Assembly (NCBI RefSeq): GCF_001557215.1
Contig: NZ_LSJM01000111.1
Coordinates: 1-64,000 of the forward strand
DNA length: 64,000 nt
Reading direction: 5' to 3'
Source of the DNA: Sphingomonas sp. CCH9-E2
GTDB taxonomy: Bacteria > Pseudomonadota > Alphaproteobacteria > Sphingomonadales > Sphingomonadaceae
Shown here piece after piece: positions 53,654-62,329 of this stretch. Numbering within the stretch: position 1 is the first letter of the stretch; each line of letters begins with the position of its first letter. Both the position numbers and the translations under genes were made by a program. The notes beneath the pieces are model-generated. The model was not told the origin of the DNA and ran no database searches. It was given only the letters and a program-made list of their open reading frames with translations.

Positions 53654-55035
53654 CGTGTCGCCTCTTCGGATTTGCGGAACTTGCCGGCATCGTCGCGCAC
53701 CGCAGTCGTGCGGACGTCGATCGAGCGTGGCCATTTCGCCGGGACGAGATGGTCACGCAGGAATTCGGTCATGTCTGCGAGGGTCAGCGGTTCTGCGCTT
53801 TCGACGATCGCATGGACCGCCTGGCCCAGTTCGTCGTCGGGCCGGCCGATAACGGCGCACGAGCGGACCGCGCGATGGCGCAGCAGCGCAGCCTCGACTT
53901 CCGCCGGCCAGATATTGACGCCGCCCGAAATGATCAGGTCGTTGCGGCGATCGGTAAGGAACAGATAGCCCTCATCGTCGACCCAGCCGCAATCTCCGAC
54001 TGACTCCCATCCGCCGGCGTCGGCGCGGCGTTCGGCGCCGATATAGCGGTAGGTCGAGCGCGGCCCGCTGGCCGGCAACGCAAAGATCTCGCCCACCGTT
54101 CCCGGCGGCACGTCCTGCATCGCGTCGTTGAGGACGCGGATGCGGGCGCCGCCGATCGGCCGCCCGACCGAGCCGGGCCGATCGAGCCATTCGCGCCCGC
54201 CGATCCAGCAGCGCACCAGCCCCTCGGTGGCGCCATAGACTTCCCAAATATGATCGGCGCCGCGCCACTCGATCCAGGCTCGCTTCAGCCACTGCGCCAT
54301 CGGCGCGGCGGTGTGCACCACCATCTGCCAGGTGGAGAGATCGTGTCCAGCGCGCCGCTCGGGCGGAAGCGTGTAGATGCGGTGCATCATCGTCGGCACC
54401 ATCAGCGCCCACTGCACGCGCTCACGCTCGATGATCGACAGCGCGGCGTCGGCATCGAAGCGCTCCATCGTCACTACCGCCGATCCACGCCAGAGCGCGA
54501 AGATCGCCGCGCTGAACGGCGCATTGTGATAGAGCGGGCCGGGCACCATCGCGACCGCGTCGGCGGGGATGCCGATGAAGTCGGTCCCTTCGTCGAATTG
54601 CGCCGACCGTCCGTCGACGATCACCTTCGGCGTGCCGGTGCTGCCGCCGCTGGTGCAGGCTTTCCACGCCGCGGCGACGTGATGTGTCGGTGCCGCAGGC
54701 AATCGGTCGGCGCCGGGGACTTCGCCAACACCCAGATAAAGTCTTGGCTGCATCGCCGCCAGGATCGCATCGCGTTCGATCGGCGGCAGCTTCGGCGAAA
54801 GCGGGGCCGGGGTTGCCCCGGCGCGGTAGATGCCGAACGTCAGCGCCAGGAACTCCGGCCCGTTCGGCAAGGCGTAGGCGACGAGGTCGTCCGGCCCTAC
54901 GCCCCTGTGTCGCAACGCGCCTGCCCAGGCCGTAGAGCGAGCATCCAGTTCGCCGAACGTCCAGCGCTCGCCGCCATGCACCACCGCGACACGATCGGGC
55001 GGAAAGGCCGCGGGGACGTCGGCGAGCGTCCGCAT
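53650..55035 (-). CDS. short AMP-forming acyl-CoA ligase
   Basis: The 461-residue ligase is about 80-100 residues shorter than usual. It keeps CTSGGSTGTPKVI (P-loop, about 127), VYGATEG (about 268), SVGDCGWVDDEGYLF (about 345), DRRNDLIISGGVNIWP (about 365) and the C-terminal Lys region AGKFRKSE. The overall form resembles bile-acid and crotonobetaine-type ligases with compact N-domains. It would activate a ring-opened or side-chain acid. Start and upstream stop share one base (TGATG). Confidence 0.85.
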   Translation of the reverse strand: MRTLADVPAAFPPDRVAVVHGGERWTFGELDARSTAWAGALRHRGVGPDDLVAYALPNGPEFLALTFGIYRAGATPAPLSPKLPPIERDAILAAMQPRLYLGVGEVPGADRLPAAPTHHVAAAWKACTSGGSTGTPKVIVDGRSAQFDEGTDFIGIPADAVAMVPGPLYHNAPFSAAIFALWRGSAVVTMERFDADAALSIIERERVQWALMVPTMMHRIYTLPPERRAGHDLSTWQMVVHTAAPMAQWLKRAWIEWRGADHIWEVYGATEGLVRCWIGGREWLDRPGSVGRPIGGARIRVLNDAMQDVPPGTVGEIFALPASGPRSTYRYIGAERRADAGGWESVGDCGWVDDEGYLFLTDRRNDLIISGGVNIWPAEVEAALLRHRAVRSCAVIGRPDDELGQAVHAIVESAEPLTLADMTEFLRDHLVPAKWPRSIDVRTTAVRDDAGKFRKSEEATR

Positions 55036-55967
55036 CAGAAGCCGACCTTGTCCCCGCCCTTGAGAGCGAGGATCTCCCGGGCATCATCCGGGGTCGCGAT
55101 CTCAAGGCCCAGGCCTTCCAGGATCTGTCGCACCTTGATTACCTGCGCGGCGTTGGACGGTGCCAGCTCGCCCTTGCCGATCCACAAATTGTCCTCAAGC
55201 CCGACGCGGACGTGGCCACCCATCGCCGCGGCCTGCGCCGCCACCTTCATCTGCGAAGCGCCCGCGCCCAGCACCGACCAGCGATACTGGTCGCCGAACA
55301 ACCGGTCGGCGGTACGCTTCATGTGCAGCACCTCCTCCGGGTGCGGGCCGATGCCGCCGAGCAGACCGAAACAGGTCTGGATGAACAGCGGCGCCTGCAC
55401 CAACCCTTCGCTCCAGAAATAATGGAGGTTGTGCAAATGGCTGGTATCGTAGCATTCGAACTCGTAGCGCGCGCCGGTCTCGTTCAGCGTCTCGAGCGCG
55501 TAGCGGATATCCTTGAAGCTATTGCGGAATACTAGGTCGTGGCTGCCCTCCAGCATCGTCGGTTCCCAGTCGTGCTTGAAGTCCTTGTAGCGTTTGAGCA
55601 TGGGGAACAGCCCGAAATTCATGCTGCCCATGTTGAGGCTGGCGACTTCCGGCTTCCATACCGCGGCAGGCCGCACGCGCTCCTCAACCGACATGTAGGG
55701 TGAACCGCCGGTCGTCAGATTGATGACGACGTCGGATGATTGCTTGATCACTTTCAGGAACGGCTCGAATGCTTCCGGCGACTGGTCGGGCCGGCCATCC
55801 TGGGGATTGCGCGCATGAAGGTGGACGATCGCCGCACCCGCTTCCGCCGCTCCCAATGCGCTCTCCGCGATCTCGGCCGCCGTCACCGGCAGATGCGGCG
55901 ACATCGATGGCGTATGGATCGATCCCGTGACCGCGCAGCTGATGATTACCTTGTTGCTCGATGCCAT
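55035..55967 (-). CDS. beta-keto acid cleavage enzyme (BKACE, DUF849)
   Basis: The 310-residue TIM-barrel BKACE has ISCAVTGSIHTPSMSPHLPV (start), VHLHARNPQDGRP (zinc His pair, about 49-61), INLTTGG (about 83), MGSMNFGLF (about 112), and GGHVRVGLEDNLWIGKG (about 253, with the conserved Glu). These zinc enzymes convert a beta-keto acid and acetyl-CoA into acetoacetate and a new acyl-CoA. AAGGAG fixes the ATG at 55967. It lies 13 bases after a CoA-transferase gene that could use its acetoacetate or acid products. Confidence 0.92.
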   Translation of the reverse strand: MASSNKVIISCAVTGSIHTPSMSPHLPVTAAEIAESALGAAEAGAAIVHLHARNPQDGRPDQSPEAFEPFLKVIKQSSDVVINLTTGGSPYMSVEERVRPAAVWKPEVASLNMGSMNFGLFPMLKRYKDFKHDWEPTMLEGSHDLVFRNSFKDIRYALETLNETGARYEFECYDTSHLHNLHYFWSEGLVQAPLFIQTCFGLLGGIGPHPEEVLHMKRTADRLFGDQYRWSVLGAGASQMKVAAQAAAMGGHVRVGLEDNLWIGKGELAPSNAAQVIKVRQILEGLGLEIATPDDAREILALKGGDKVGF

Positions 55968-55980
55968 GGCGCGCTCTCCT

Positions 55981-57210
55981 TCACATGCGTCGGTTGAATT
56001 GCGCCCATGCTTCGCTGAGCGAGGCGCTATGATCGGGTGCGGCGATGGCGATGAGGGCAGCTGCCCGCGCATCGTGACCGAGCCTGCGCAAGTCGGCGGC
56101 GCCATGCTCGGTCGCGACGATGTCGATGTCCATGCGGCCGAGCGACACCGGGCCGGCGGCCGCGCCGGGTGGGACGATCCGGCTGATACCGCGCGCGGTG
56201 GCAGGCAGGACGACGATGCGCAGGCCATGGCCCCGCGCGCCGCGCGCAAAGTCCGACGCGCCGCCCGGCCCGGACATCCAGCCCTTCGGCGTCAACTCGG
56301 CATAGGCTTGGCCGAACAGATCGACTTCGATCCCCGAATTGATCGTGATGAGGTCGGGAATGGCTGCCAGCACAGCGGGATCGTGCGTGATCGAAACCGG
56401 CCTGAACTGCAGCGCCGGATGATCCAGCCCGCCGTACAGCGCATCGCTGCCGATCGCGACACCAACCGTCACCGAACGGCCTTTCGCCATTGCGCCCGAG
56501 GCAAGCAGCGACAACACCCCATCCCCAATCAGGCCGGTATGCACGCGAAGATCACGACGCGTCGTGAGTGCGCCGAGGATCGCGTCGGGCACCTTGCCCA
56601 GCCCGGTCTGCAACGTCGCCCCATCCGGCACGAACGGTGCGACATGCGCAGCGATCGCCTGAGCGACCGGGTCGGCAGGCCCAGCCGCCAGGCTTCGCAG
56701 AGGCTGCTCGCCTTCGATCACGGCGGTCAGCTCGATGACGGGGATGCCGCGATCGCCGGGCGTGCGCGGCATCAGCGGATTGATGTGCGCGATGCGGATC
56801 GGAATCTCGCGCCACAGTTCGGCGAGAAAATCGACCTGCGTGCCGAAGCTGCAGAACCCGTCGGCATCGGGCGGCGCGCACATGAACAGCGCAGCGGCCG
56901 GGCGGCGGCGGCGCAGCTCGGCGAGCACGTCCTGGTAGCAGAGCGGGAGAAACTCGACCCGCGCCGCCGCCGCCTTAAGCACCGGGGTCTGGAAGAAGGT
57001 CAGCACTCGGCTGTCGGGACCGGCATCCCAGGCCCGCGTGTTCAGCCCGCCGACGAAGATGCCGCTGAACGTCATCGCACCCAGTGCCGCGCCGGCATGC
57101 TCGACCGCATCCGCCAGCAGGTCGGATTCGGCCGAGCAGCCCGAGACGAGCGTCAACCCACCGGGTGGCAACACCTCGGCAAGCTGATCGACCTCGATCG
57201 TGCGCGGCAT
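55981..57210 (-). CDS. acetyl-CoA hydrolase/CoA-transferase family protein
   Basis: This 409-residue class I-type CoA-transferase resembles 4-hydroxybutyrate or succinyl-CoA:acetate transferases: FVPDGATLQTGLGKVPDAIL (in parts, about 198-217), HTGLIGDGVLSL (about 229), TINSGIEVDLFGQAYAE (about 283-299, with the likely catalytic Glu) and VATEHGAADLRRLG (about 372). It would swap CoA between short acids. The ATG at 57210 is eight bases after the BadI-like gene stop; the longer frame upstream is not coding. Confidence 0.85.
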   Translation of the reverse strand: MPRTIEVDQLAEVLPPGGLTLVSGCSAESDLLADAVEHAGAALGAMTFSGIFVGGLNTRAWDAGPDSRVLTFFQTPVLKAAAARVEFLPLCYQDVLAELRRRRPAAALFMCAPPDADGFCSFGTQVDFLAELWREIPIRIAHINPLMPRTPGDRGIPVIELTAVIEGEQPLRSLAAGPADPVAQAIAAHVAPFVPDGATLQTGLGKVPDAILGALTTRRDLRVHTGLIGDGVLSLLASGAMAKGRSVTVGVAIGSDALYGGLDHPALQFRPVSITHDPAVLAAIPDLITINSGIEVDLFGQAYAELTPKGWMSGPGGASDFARGARGHGLRIVVLPATARGISRIVPPGAAAGPVSLGRMDIDIVATEHGAADLRRLGHDARAAALIAIAAPDHSASLSEAWAQFNRRM

Positions 57211-57218
57211 CGCACGTC

Positions 57219-58013
57219 TTACTTGACGAAACTGTGGAAGTCGGGGGCACGCTTCTCGTGAAAAGCGCGCATCCCTTCCTTCGACTCCTCGGTGTCGTAG
57301 AAGAGCTTCACCGAATTCAGCGCCAGCATGCTGATGCCGCGGATATTGTCGCTGTCGGCATTGAAGCTGCGCTTGGCCAGCGCGAGCGCCGTGGGCGAAC
57401 GCTGCGCGAGGATGTCGGTCCACTCCGTTACCGCAGCGTCAAGCTCGGCCGCGGGCACGACCTTGTTGACCAGCCCCATCTCGAGCGCTTCCTGCGCCGA
57501 ATATTGCAGGTTCAGGAACCAGATCTCACGCGCCTTCTTGTCGCCGACGTGCCGGGCGAGGAAGGCCGTGCCCCAGCCGGCGTCGACCGAACCGACCTTG
57601 GGGCCGACCTGGCCCAGCTTCGCGGTGTCGGCCATGATCGACAGGTCGCACAACGTCGCGAAGACATTGCCGCCGCCGATCGCGAAGCCGTTGATCCGCG
57701 CGATGACGGGCTTCGGAATATCGCGGATGATCGACTGGAACTCGTCGATCGGCAGGCCGACGATGCCGCGCCCGTCATATTGCCCGTCCTTGGCGCTCTG
57801 GTCGCCACCGGTGCAAAACGCCTTGTCGCCGGCGCCGGTCAGCACGATCGACGAAACGCCGCGATCGTCCGCCGCCAGCTTGAATGCGGCGATCAGCTCC
57901 TCGATCGTCTGCGCGCGGAACGCGTTGTAGAGTTTTGGACGGTTGATCGTGACCCAGGCGGCGCGACCGCGGACCTCGTACAGCACGTCTTCGAAGGTGG
58001 CGGGATCAATCAC
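57219..58013 (-). CDS. badI: BadI-like 2-ketocyclohexanecarboxyl-CoA hydrolase
   Basis: This 264-residue crotonase belongs to the MenB/BadI branch: INRPKLYNAFRAQTIEELI (in parts), AFCTGGDQSAKDGQYDGRG (about 85), INGFAIGGGNVFATLCDLSI (about 128), and GQVGPKVGSVDAGWGTAFLAR (about 154-174, in parts), then ARHVGDKKAREIWFL. BadI opens the six-membered ring of 2-ketocyclohexanecarboxyl-CoA by water addition, giving pimelyl-CoA; a related bicyclic or substituted ring is possible here. The GTG at 58013 follows GGAGAA. The BadH-like gene is directly upstream, as in Rhodopseudomonas. Confidence 0.82.
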   Translation of the reverse strand: MIDPATFEDVLYEVRGRAAWVTINRPKLYNAFRAQTIEELIAAFKLAADDRGVSSIVLTGAGDKAFCTGGDQSAKDGQYDGRGIVGLPIDEFQSIIRDIPKPVIARINGFAIGGGNVFATLCDLSIMADTAKLGQVGPKVGSVDAGWGTAFLARHVGDKKAREIWFLNLQYSAQEALEMGLVNKVVPAAELDAAVTEWTDILAQRSPTALALAKRSFNADSDNIRGISMLALNSVKLFYDTEESKEGMRAFHEKRAPDFHSFVK

Positions 58014-58130
58014 GGTGGTTCTCCTGCAATCTATCTGGTGTTCGATCATCGGCAGGCGGCCGCGTCCGGCACGCGCCGCGTTTCGATGTGATGACGGCGC
58101 GCATCGCAACATCGCGGCGCCGTCCGCTCG

Positions 58131-58892
58131 TCAGATCATGTTCATGCCGCCGGCGACCGAGAAGGTCTGACCGGTGATGAAGCCCGCATCGTCTGAAGCC
58201 AGGAAGGCGACGATGCCGGCATAGTCCTCCGGCTCGCCCATCCGCTTGAGCGGAATGCCGCGGACCATGGCGTCCTTCCATTTCACCGCCTGCTCGCCCT
58301 CGCCCAGCACGCTCGCCATCATCGGCGTGTTGGTCGGCCCGGGGCATACCGCGTTCAGCAGCACGCCCTTCGAGGCAAGCTCGCGCGCGACCGACTTGGT
58401 GAAGCTGATCAGACCGCCCTTGCATGCCGAATAGACCGCTTCGTTGCTTGTGCCGACGCGTGCCGCATCCGAGGCAATGTTGATGATCCGCCCGCCTCGG
58501 CGCTCGACCATCAGCGGCGCGACGGCAGCATGGGTGTGCAGCGGACCATAAAGGTTGATGCGGATGATCTTGTCCCACAGCGACTTGTCGGTGCTGAGGA
58601 ACGGCGCGGGCTGGTCCCAGCCGGCGTTGTTGACCAGCGCCCAGATTGGGCCGAGGTCCGCCTCGACCTGCGCGACGGCGGCGTTCACCGCATCCTGATC
58701 GCCGACATCGACGGCATAAGTGCGAACAGTGGCCGACGCACCCGCGAGTTCCGCGGTTTCCTCACCGGCTTCCGGCCGCAGGTCGAAGATGGCGACCTTC
58801 GCCCCCTCCTCTGCCAGCCGCAGCGACAATGCGCGGCCGATGCCCTGTCCGCCCCCGGTAACGATCGCCACCTTTCCATCGAGTCCACGCAC
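58131..58892 (-). CDS. badH: BadH-like 2-hydroxycyclohexanecarboxyl-CoA dehydrogenase
   Basis: This 253-residue SDR has TGGGQGIG (about 12-19), NNAGWDQPAPF (about 87-97), IINIASDAARVGTSNEAVYSACKGG (Ser, Tyr, Lys, in parts, about 137-160) and CPGPTNTPMM. NNAGWD with the IASDAARVG block is characteristic of BadH from the anaerobic cyclohexanecarboxylate pathway. It would oxidise the 2-hydroxy group to the ketone that BadI hydrolyses. The GTG start at 58892 is supported by AGGAGA; an out-of-frame ATG just before it is ignored. Confidence 0.78.
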   Translation of the reverse strand: MRGLDGKVAIVTGGGQGIGRALSLRLAEEGAKVAIFDLRPEAGEETAELAGASATVRTYAVDVGDQDAVNAAVAQVEADLGPIWALVNNAGWDQPAPFLSTDKSLWDKIIRINLYGPLHTHAAVAPLMVERRGGRIINIASDAARVGTSNEAVYSACKGGLISFTKSVARELASKGVLLNAVCPGPTNTPMMASVLGEGEQAVKWKDAMVRGIPLKRMGEPEDYAGIVAFLASDDAGFITGQTFSVAGGMNMI

Positions 58893-58903
58893 GCTTCATT
58901 CTC

Positions 58904-59365
58904 CTAGGTTTCGGTTTCGTCGCCGCCCGCGATGGCGCGAAGCGTCTTCTTGATCTGGCGCATCGTCCGCGCCGTGATTTCCAGGTCCTGCTCGCTGACG
59001 TCGGCCAGGATTTCCCGCTCGGCCAACTCGATATTGGCGCGGATCGTGGCAAGGAATGCCTTGCCGGCCTGCGTTAGATACACGCGGCGGATGCGCCCGT
59101 CGCGCACGTCGGCGCGGCGTTCGATGAAGCCGGCCGCCTCCATGCGATCGAGCAGGCCGCCGATCGCAACCTTCGTCAGATCCAGGTCGAACGCCAACGC
59201 GGTCTGGGTCATGCCGTCGCGCCGCCCGAGGAACGAGAGCACCCACCATTGCGAGCGCGTGATCCCGACCGGCTTGAGCGCGCGGTCAATGACGATCCGG
59301 CGCAGGCGCGAGACGTCATGAATGAGAAAGCCGAAACGAACGGCGGTGGCGAAATCCTTGGGCAT
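58904..59365 (-). CDS. MarR-family transcriptional regulator
   Basis: This 153-residue MarR regulator has a winged HTH (QTALAFDLDLTKVAIGGLLDRMEAAGFIERRADVRDGR in parts, about 65-100) and helices for dimerisation at both ends. The IHDVSRLRRIVIDRALKPVGITRSQWWVL pattern (in parts) is typical. In Rhodopseudomonas a MarR protein (BadR) represses the badH-badI region, so the same role is likely. The ATG at 59365 follows AGGTAA. A long hairpin lies just upstream in the leader. Confidence 0.87.
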   Translation of the reverse strand: MPKDFATAVRFGFLIHDVSRLRRIVIDRALKPVGITRSQWWVLSFLGRRDGMTQTALAFDLDLTKVAIGGLLDRMEAAGFIERRADVRDGRIRRVYLTQAGKAFLATIRANIELAEREILADVSEQDLEITARTMRQIKKTLRAIAGGDETET

Positions 59366-59376
59366 GCGGTTACCTG

Positions 59377-59399
59377 CGATTGGGGGCGACGCCCCATCG
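59377..59399 (-). repeat. hairpin between acyl-CoA dehydrogenase and marR genes
   Basis: CGAT and ATCG enclose GGGGCG-A-CGCCCC with one bulged base pair, a stable stem about 11-33 bases before the marR start. It may act as a partial terminator or as an operator. Confidence 0.5.
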
Positions 59400-59433
59400 C
59401 TAACCACTTCACGATCAATCTGCCCACTTAAAT

Positions 59434-60633
59434 TCACGCAGCGGCTGCCTTTCGGCCCGACAGCCGGCCCTTGAACATCTCGCGCGCGATGATCGTCTTC
59501 ATGATCTCGATCGATCCACCGGCAATCTTGACGATGCGGGCGTCGGCATAGGCCCGAGCGATTGGATATTCCCACATATAGCCCCACCCGCCGAACAGTT
59601 GCAGGCACTTGTCAGCCGCTTCGCAATGCAATTCCGCGGTGATCATCTTGGCCATCGCGGCGGTCACCGCGTCGAGCTTGCCGTCCATGAACAACTCGAT
59701 GCACTTGTCCGTGAACACGCGCGCCGCGACGCTGCGCGCCTTCAGGTCGGCGAGCACGAACTGGGTGTTCTGGAAATCCGCGATCGTCTGATCGAACGCC
59801 CGGCGCTCCGCCGTATAATCGACCGTCCACTCGATCATCGTCTCGGTGACCGTCGCAGATCGGATCGCCTGGGCGAGCCGCTCCTGCGACAGCTTCGTCA
59901 TCATCAGCTTGAAGCCCTGCCCCTCCGCGCCCAGCATCGCGCTGGCGGGCACGCGCATATCCTCGAAAAACAGCTCGGACGTATCCTGCGCCTTCATCCC
60001 GAGCTTCTCGAGATTCTTGCCGCGGTTAAACCCGGGGGTGTTCGCATCGACGAGGAACAGCGACACACCCTTTGCACCGGCCGAGCTGTCGGTCTTCGTC
60101 GCCAGCACCAGCACGTCGCACATCTGCCCGTTGGATATGAAGACCTTTTGTCCGTTAATGACGAAATCGGCGTCATTGTCGCCGGGCGCGGCGGCGGGAT
60201 CGCGCACCGCGCGGGTGCGCACCGCCTTCAAGTCGCTCCCGGCGTGCGGCTCGGTCATGCCAAGCGACCCGATCGCCTCGCCACGAACCATCTTGGGCAG
60301 CCATTGGCGCTTCTGCTCGTCCGAGCCGAACGACAGGATGTAGGTCGCCACAAGATCGGTGTGGATCAGAAAGCCCGGCCCGCTCGCACCGACCCGCCAC
60401 AACTCCTCGAACACCACCACGTCGAATAGGTAATCGAGGCCAAGTCCGCCATATTCTTCCGGCACGGTGCAGCACAGCAATCCGGCGGCGCCAGCCTTGA
60501 GCCACAATTCGCGCGGGACAATTCCGGCTTCCTCCCATTGGGCATGGTAGGGCACGATATCGGCTTCGATAAACCGACGTACGGTTTCGCGCCACATTTC
60601 ATGCTCGGCGGTGAAGATGCTGCGCTCGATCAT
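59434..60633 (-). CDS. acyl-CoA dehydrogenase
   Basis: The 399-residue flavoenzyme has CTVPEEYGGLGLDYLFD (about 55), GSLGMTEPHAGSDLKAVRTRA (FAD-binding, in parts, about 122-142), FISNGQMCDVLVLATKTD (about 165), NTQFVLADLKA, QLFGGWGYMWEYPIARAYADARI (in parts, about 345-367) and GGSIEIMKTIIAREM with the usual Glu region. It would introduce the double bond into the ring or side-chain acyl-CoA and pass electrons to the local EtfAB. GAGG precedes the ATG. It is the first gene of the minus-strand block that includes badH and badI. Confidence 0.92.
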   Translation of the reverse strand: MIERSIFTAEHEMWRETVRRFIEADIVPYHAQWEEAGIVPRELWLKAGAAGLLCCTVPEEYGGLGLDYLFDVVVFEELWRVGASGPGFLIHTDLVATYILSFGSDEQKRQWLPKMVRGEAIGSLGMTEPHAGSDLKAVRTRAVRDPAAAPGDNDADFVINGQKVFISNGQMCDVLVLATKTDSSAGAKGVSLFLVDANTPGFNRGKNLEKLGMKAQDTSELFFEDMRVPASAMLGAEGQGFKLMMTKLSQERLAQAIRSATVTETMIEWTVDYTAERRAFDQTIADFQNTQFVLADLKARSVAARVFTDKCIELFMDGKLDAVTAAMAKMITAELHCEAADKCLQLFGGWGYMWEYPIARAYADARIVKIAGGSIEIMKTIIAREMFKGRLSGRKAAAA

Positions 60634-60910
60634 GCTGATGCCTCGTTTTGCCGCGACGGAACGGGAACATTCGCCCCCCGCCCACTGCGTCCTCCGAACT
60701 TCGGAAATTTCTGCTTCGCGCCGATTGCGCGGCCTGCCGATTGGTGTGTCACCAGGTACCGACGATGTGGCACATCGGCAAATATCAGGCGATTCGCCGC
60801 GCTGACCACATCCTCTCCCCTCGATCGCAAACTTTCGTGAACCTGTTTACAAACGCGGCGCGTGCTGTCAACACAACTGAAGCGAAAGCCAGAAACTTGA
60901 TGGGAACAGG
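60634..60910. promoter_or_regulatory. divergent promoter region with two palindromes
   Basis: This 277-base gap separates the minus-strand dehydrogenase block from the plus-strand HMGS-like operon. It holds TCCGAA-C-TTCGGA (60693-60705) and CGATGTG-G-CACATCG (60763-60777), both perfect. On the plus side, TTTACA (near 60844) could be a -35. No shared TTCCACGA box is present, so this block is probably controlled differently from the BVMO operons. Confidence 0.5.
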
Positions 60911-62326
60911 ATGTCGGACAGGTTCATCAGCGGGGTCGGCGGCTATCTGCCGCTGCTGCGAATGGACCGCGGCGTGGCGGCGAAATCGTTGCGCTTCGCG
61001 GGCCTTGGCGGTCGGACTGCTGGACGGCGGGCGGTGGCCGGCTGGGACGAGGACGCCGTAACGCTTGCGGCCGAAGCCGCGCGGCAGTTGGCCGTACCGG
61101 ACAAGCTGATCTTCGCCTCCACCTCCGCGCCGTTCCACGAGCGGCTGCAGGCAACACTCGTCGCCGCTGCGCTCGACCTGCCGGAAACGACCCGCACCGG
61201 TGACGTGTCGGGCGCGCGCCGGTGCGGTGTGTCAGCGCTGCTCGACGCTCTGCTGGGCACCGGCAATGGGACGATTGCCGCTGGTGAAAAGCGCCTGACT
61301 CGACCGGGTAGCGCTGCCCACCTGGCATGGGGCGATGGCGGTGCCGCGATTTCAGTCGGCGACTCGGGCAGTGCGCGGCTGATCGGTTTCGCCAGCCGTA
61401 CGCACGACCTGATCGACATCTACGCCTCGCGCGATGTCGAGACCCCTTACCTGGCCGAAGAGCGGTTCGTCCGCGATACCGCCGGCGCGTTGATCGCCGA
61501 AACGGTCGCTGCCGCCTGTGCCGCCGCAGGCGTGTCGCCCGGGAGCATCGCGCACGCCGCGGTGCACGAGCCGCTCGCCGGCATGTGGCGCGACATCGCC
61601 GCGCGAGTGGGAACGAAGGCAGAGAACCACGCGGCGGCGCTCGATGCGTCAGCCGGCGATCTCGGCGCGGCACACGCGCCTTACGCACTGGCGCTGGCGC
61701 TGGCGGCAGCGCAGCCGGGTGATCTCGTGCTGCTCGCCGGCTTCGGCTCGGGTTGCGACGCGCTCGTGTTCGAGGTGACCGGCGAAACCCCGGGCGCAGC
61801 ATCTGCCGCAGCCGCGCTCGCGTTCGGCCTCGCCCTGACCGATTACGTCCGCTTCCTCGCACTGACCCGCGCCATCGACCTCGACTTCGGCGTGCGTGCC
61901 GAATTCGAGCAAAAGGCGCAGGCTGCCGTGATCGAGCGTCATGGCCGCGACGCGATGGCGTTCATCGGCGGGAGCGACACCGCCGGCAACGTCCAGTTCC
62001 CCAAGTCGCGGATCCCGGTGCGTCCCGGCGCGCAAGGTATTGAGCCGCTCGAGGATGTGCGCCTTGCCGACGTGCCTGGAACATTGGTTTCGGTGACCGC
62101 CGACCGGCTGAACTACACGCCCGATCCACCCTTCTGGTTCGGTCTGGTACAGTTTGAAGGTGGCGCGCGGGTCCTGATGGAATTGACCGACGCCGTGCCG
62201 GCCGGCTTCTCGGTGGGCGATCGACTCGCCATGCGCTTGCGGATCAAATCCCATGACCGGACGCGCGGCATGCGCACCTATTTCTGGAAAGCGGCGCCCG
62301 CTCTGCGGCCGGCGCTGGAGGACTGA
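60911..62326 (+). CDS. HMG-CoA-synthase-like protein fused to DUF35
   Basis: The 471-residue fusion has an N-terminal ketoacyl-synthase III/HMG-CoA synthase-like domain (about 1-330; likely nucleophile Cys105 in SGARRCGVSALL, His in AAVHEPLAGMW, GFGSGCDALVFEV) and a C-terminal OB-fold DUF35 part (about 365-470, PGTLVSVTADRL, PPFWFGLVQFEGGAR, VGDRLAMRLRI). In archaea and in PhlABC, HMGS-like, thiolase and DUF35 proteins form one complex; here two of them are fused and the thiolase gene follows three bases after the stop. Reaction unknown: acyl condensation or its reverse. Confidence 0.8.
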   Translation: MSDRFISGVGGYLPLLRMDRGVAAKSLRFAGLGGRTAGRRAVAGWDEDAVTLAAEAARQLAVPDKLIFASTSAPFHERLQATLVAAALDLPETTRTGDVSGARRCGVSALLDALLGTGNGTIAAGEKRLTRPGSAAHLAWGDGGAAISVGDSGSARLIGFASRTHDLIDIYASRDVETPYLAEERFVRDTAGALIAETVAAACAAAGVSPGSIAHAAVHEPLAGMWRDIAARVGTKAENHAAALDASAGDLGAAHAPYALALALAAAQPGDLVLLAGFGSGCDALVFEVTGETPGAASAAAALAFGLALTDYVRFLALTRAIDLDFGVRAEFEQKAQAAVIERHGRDAMAFIGGSDTAGNVQFPKSRIPVRPGAQGIEPLEDVRLADVPGTLVSVTADRLNYTPDPPFWFGLVQFEGGARVLMELTDAVPAGFSVGDRLAMRLRIKSHDRTRGMRTYFWKAAPALRPALED

Positions 62327-62329
62327 AAC

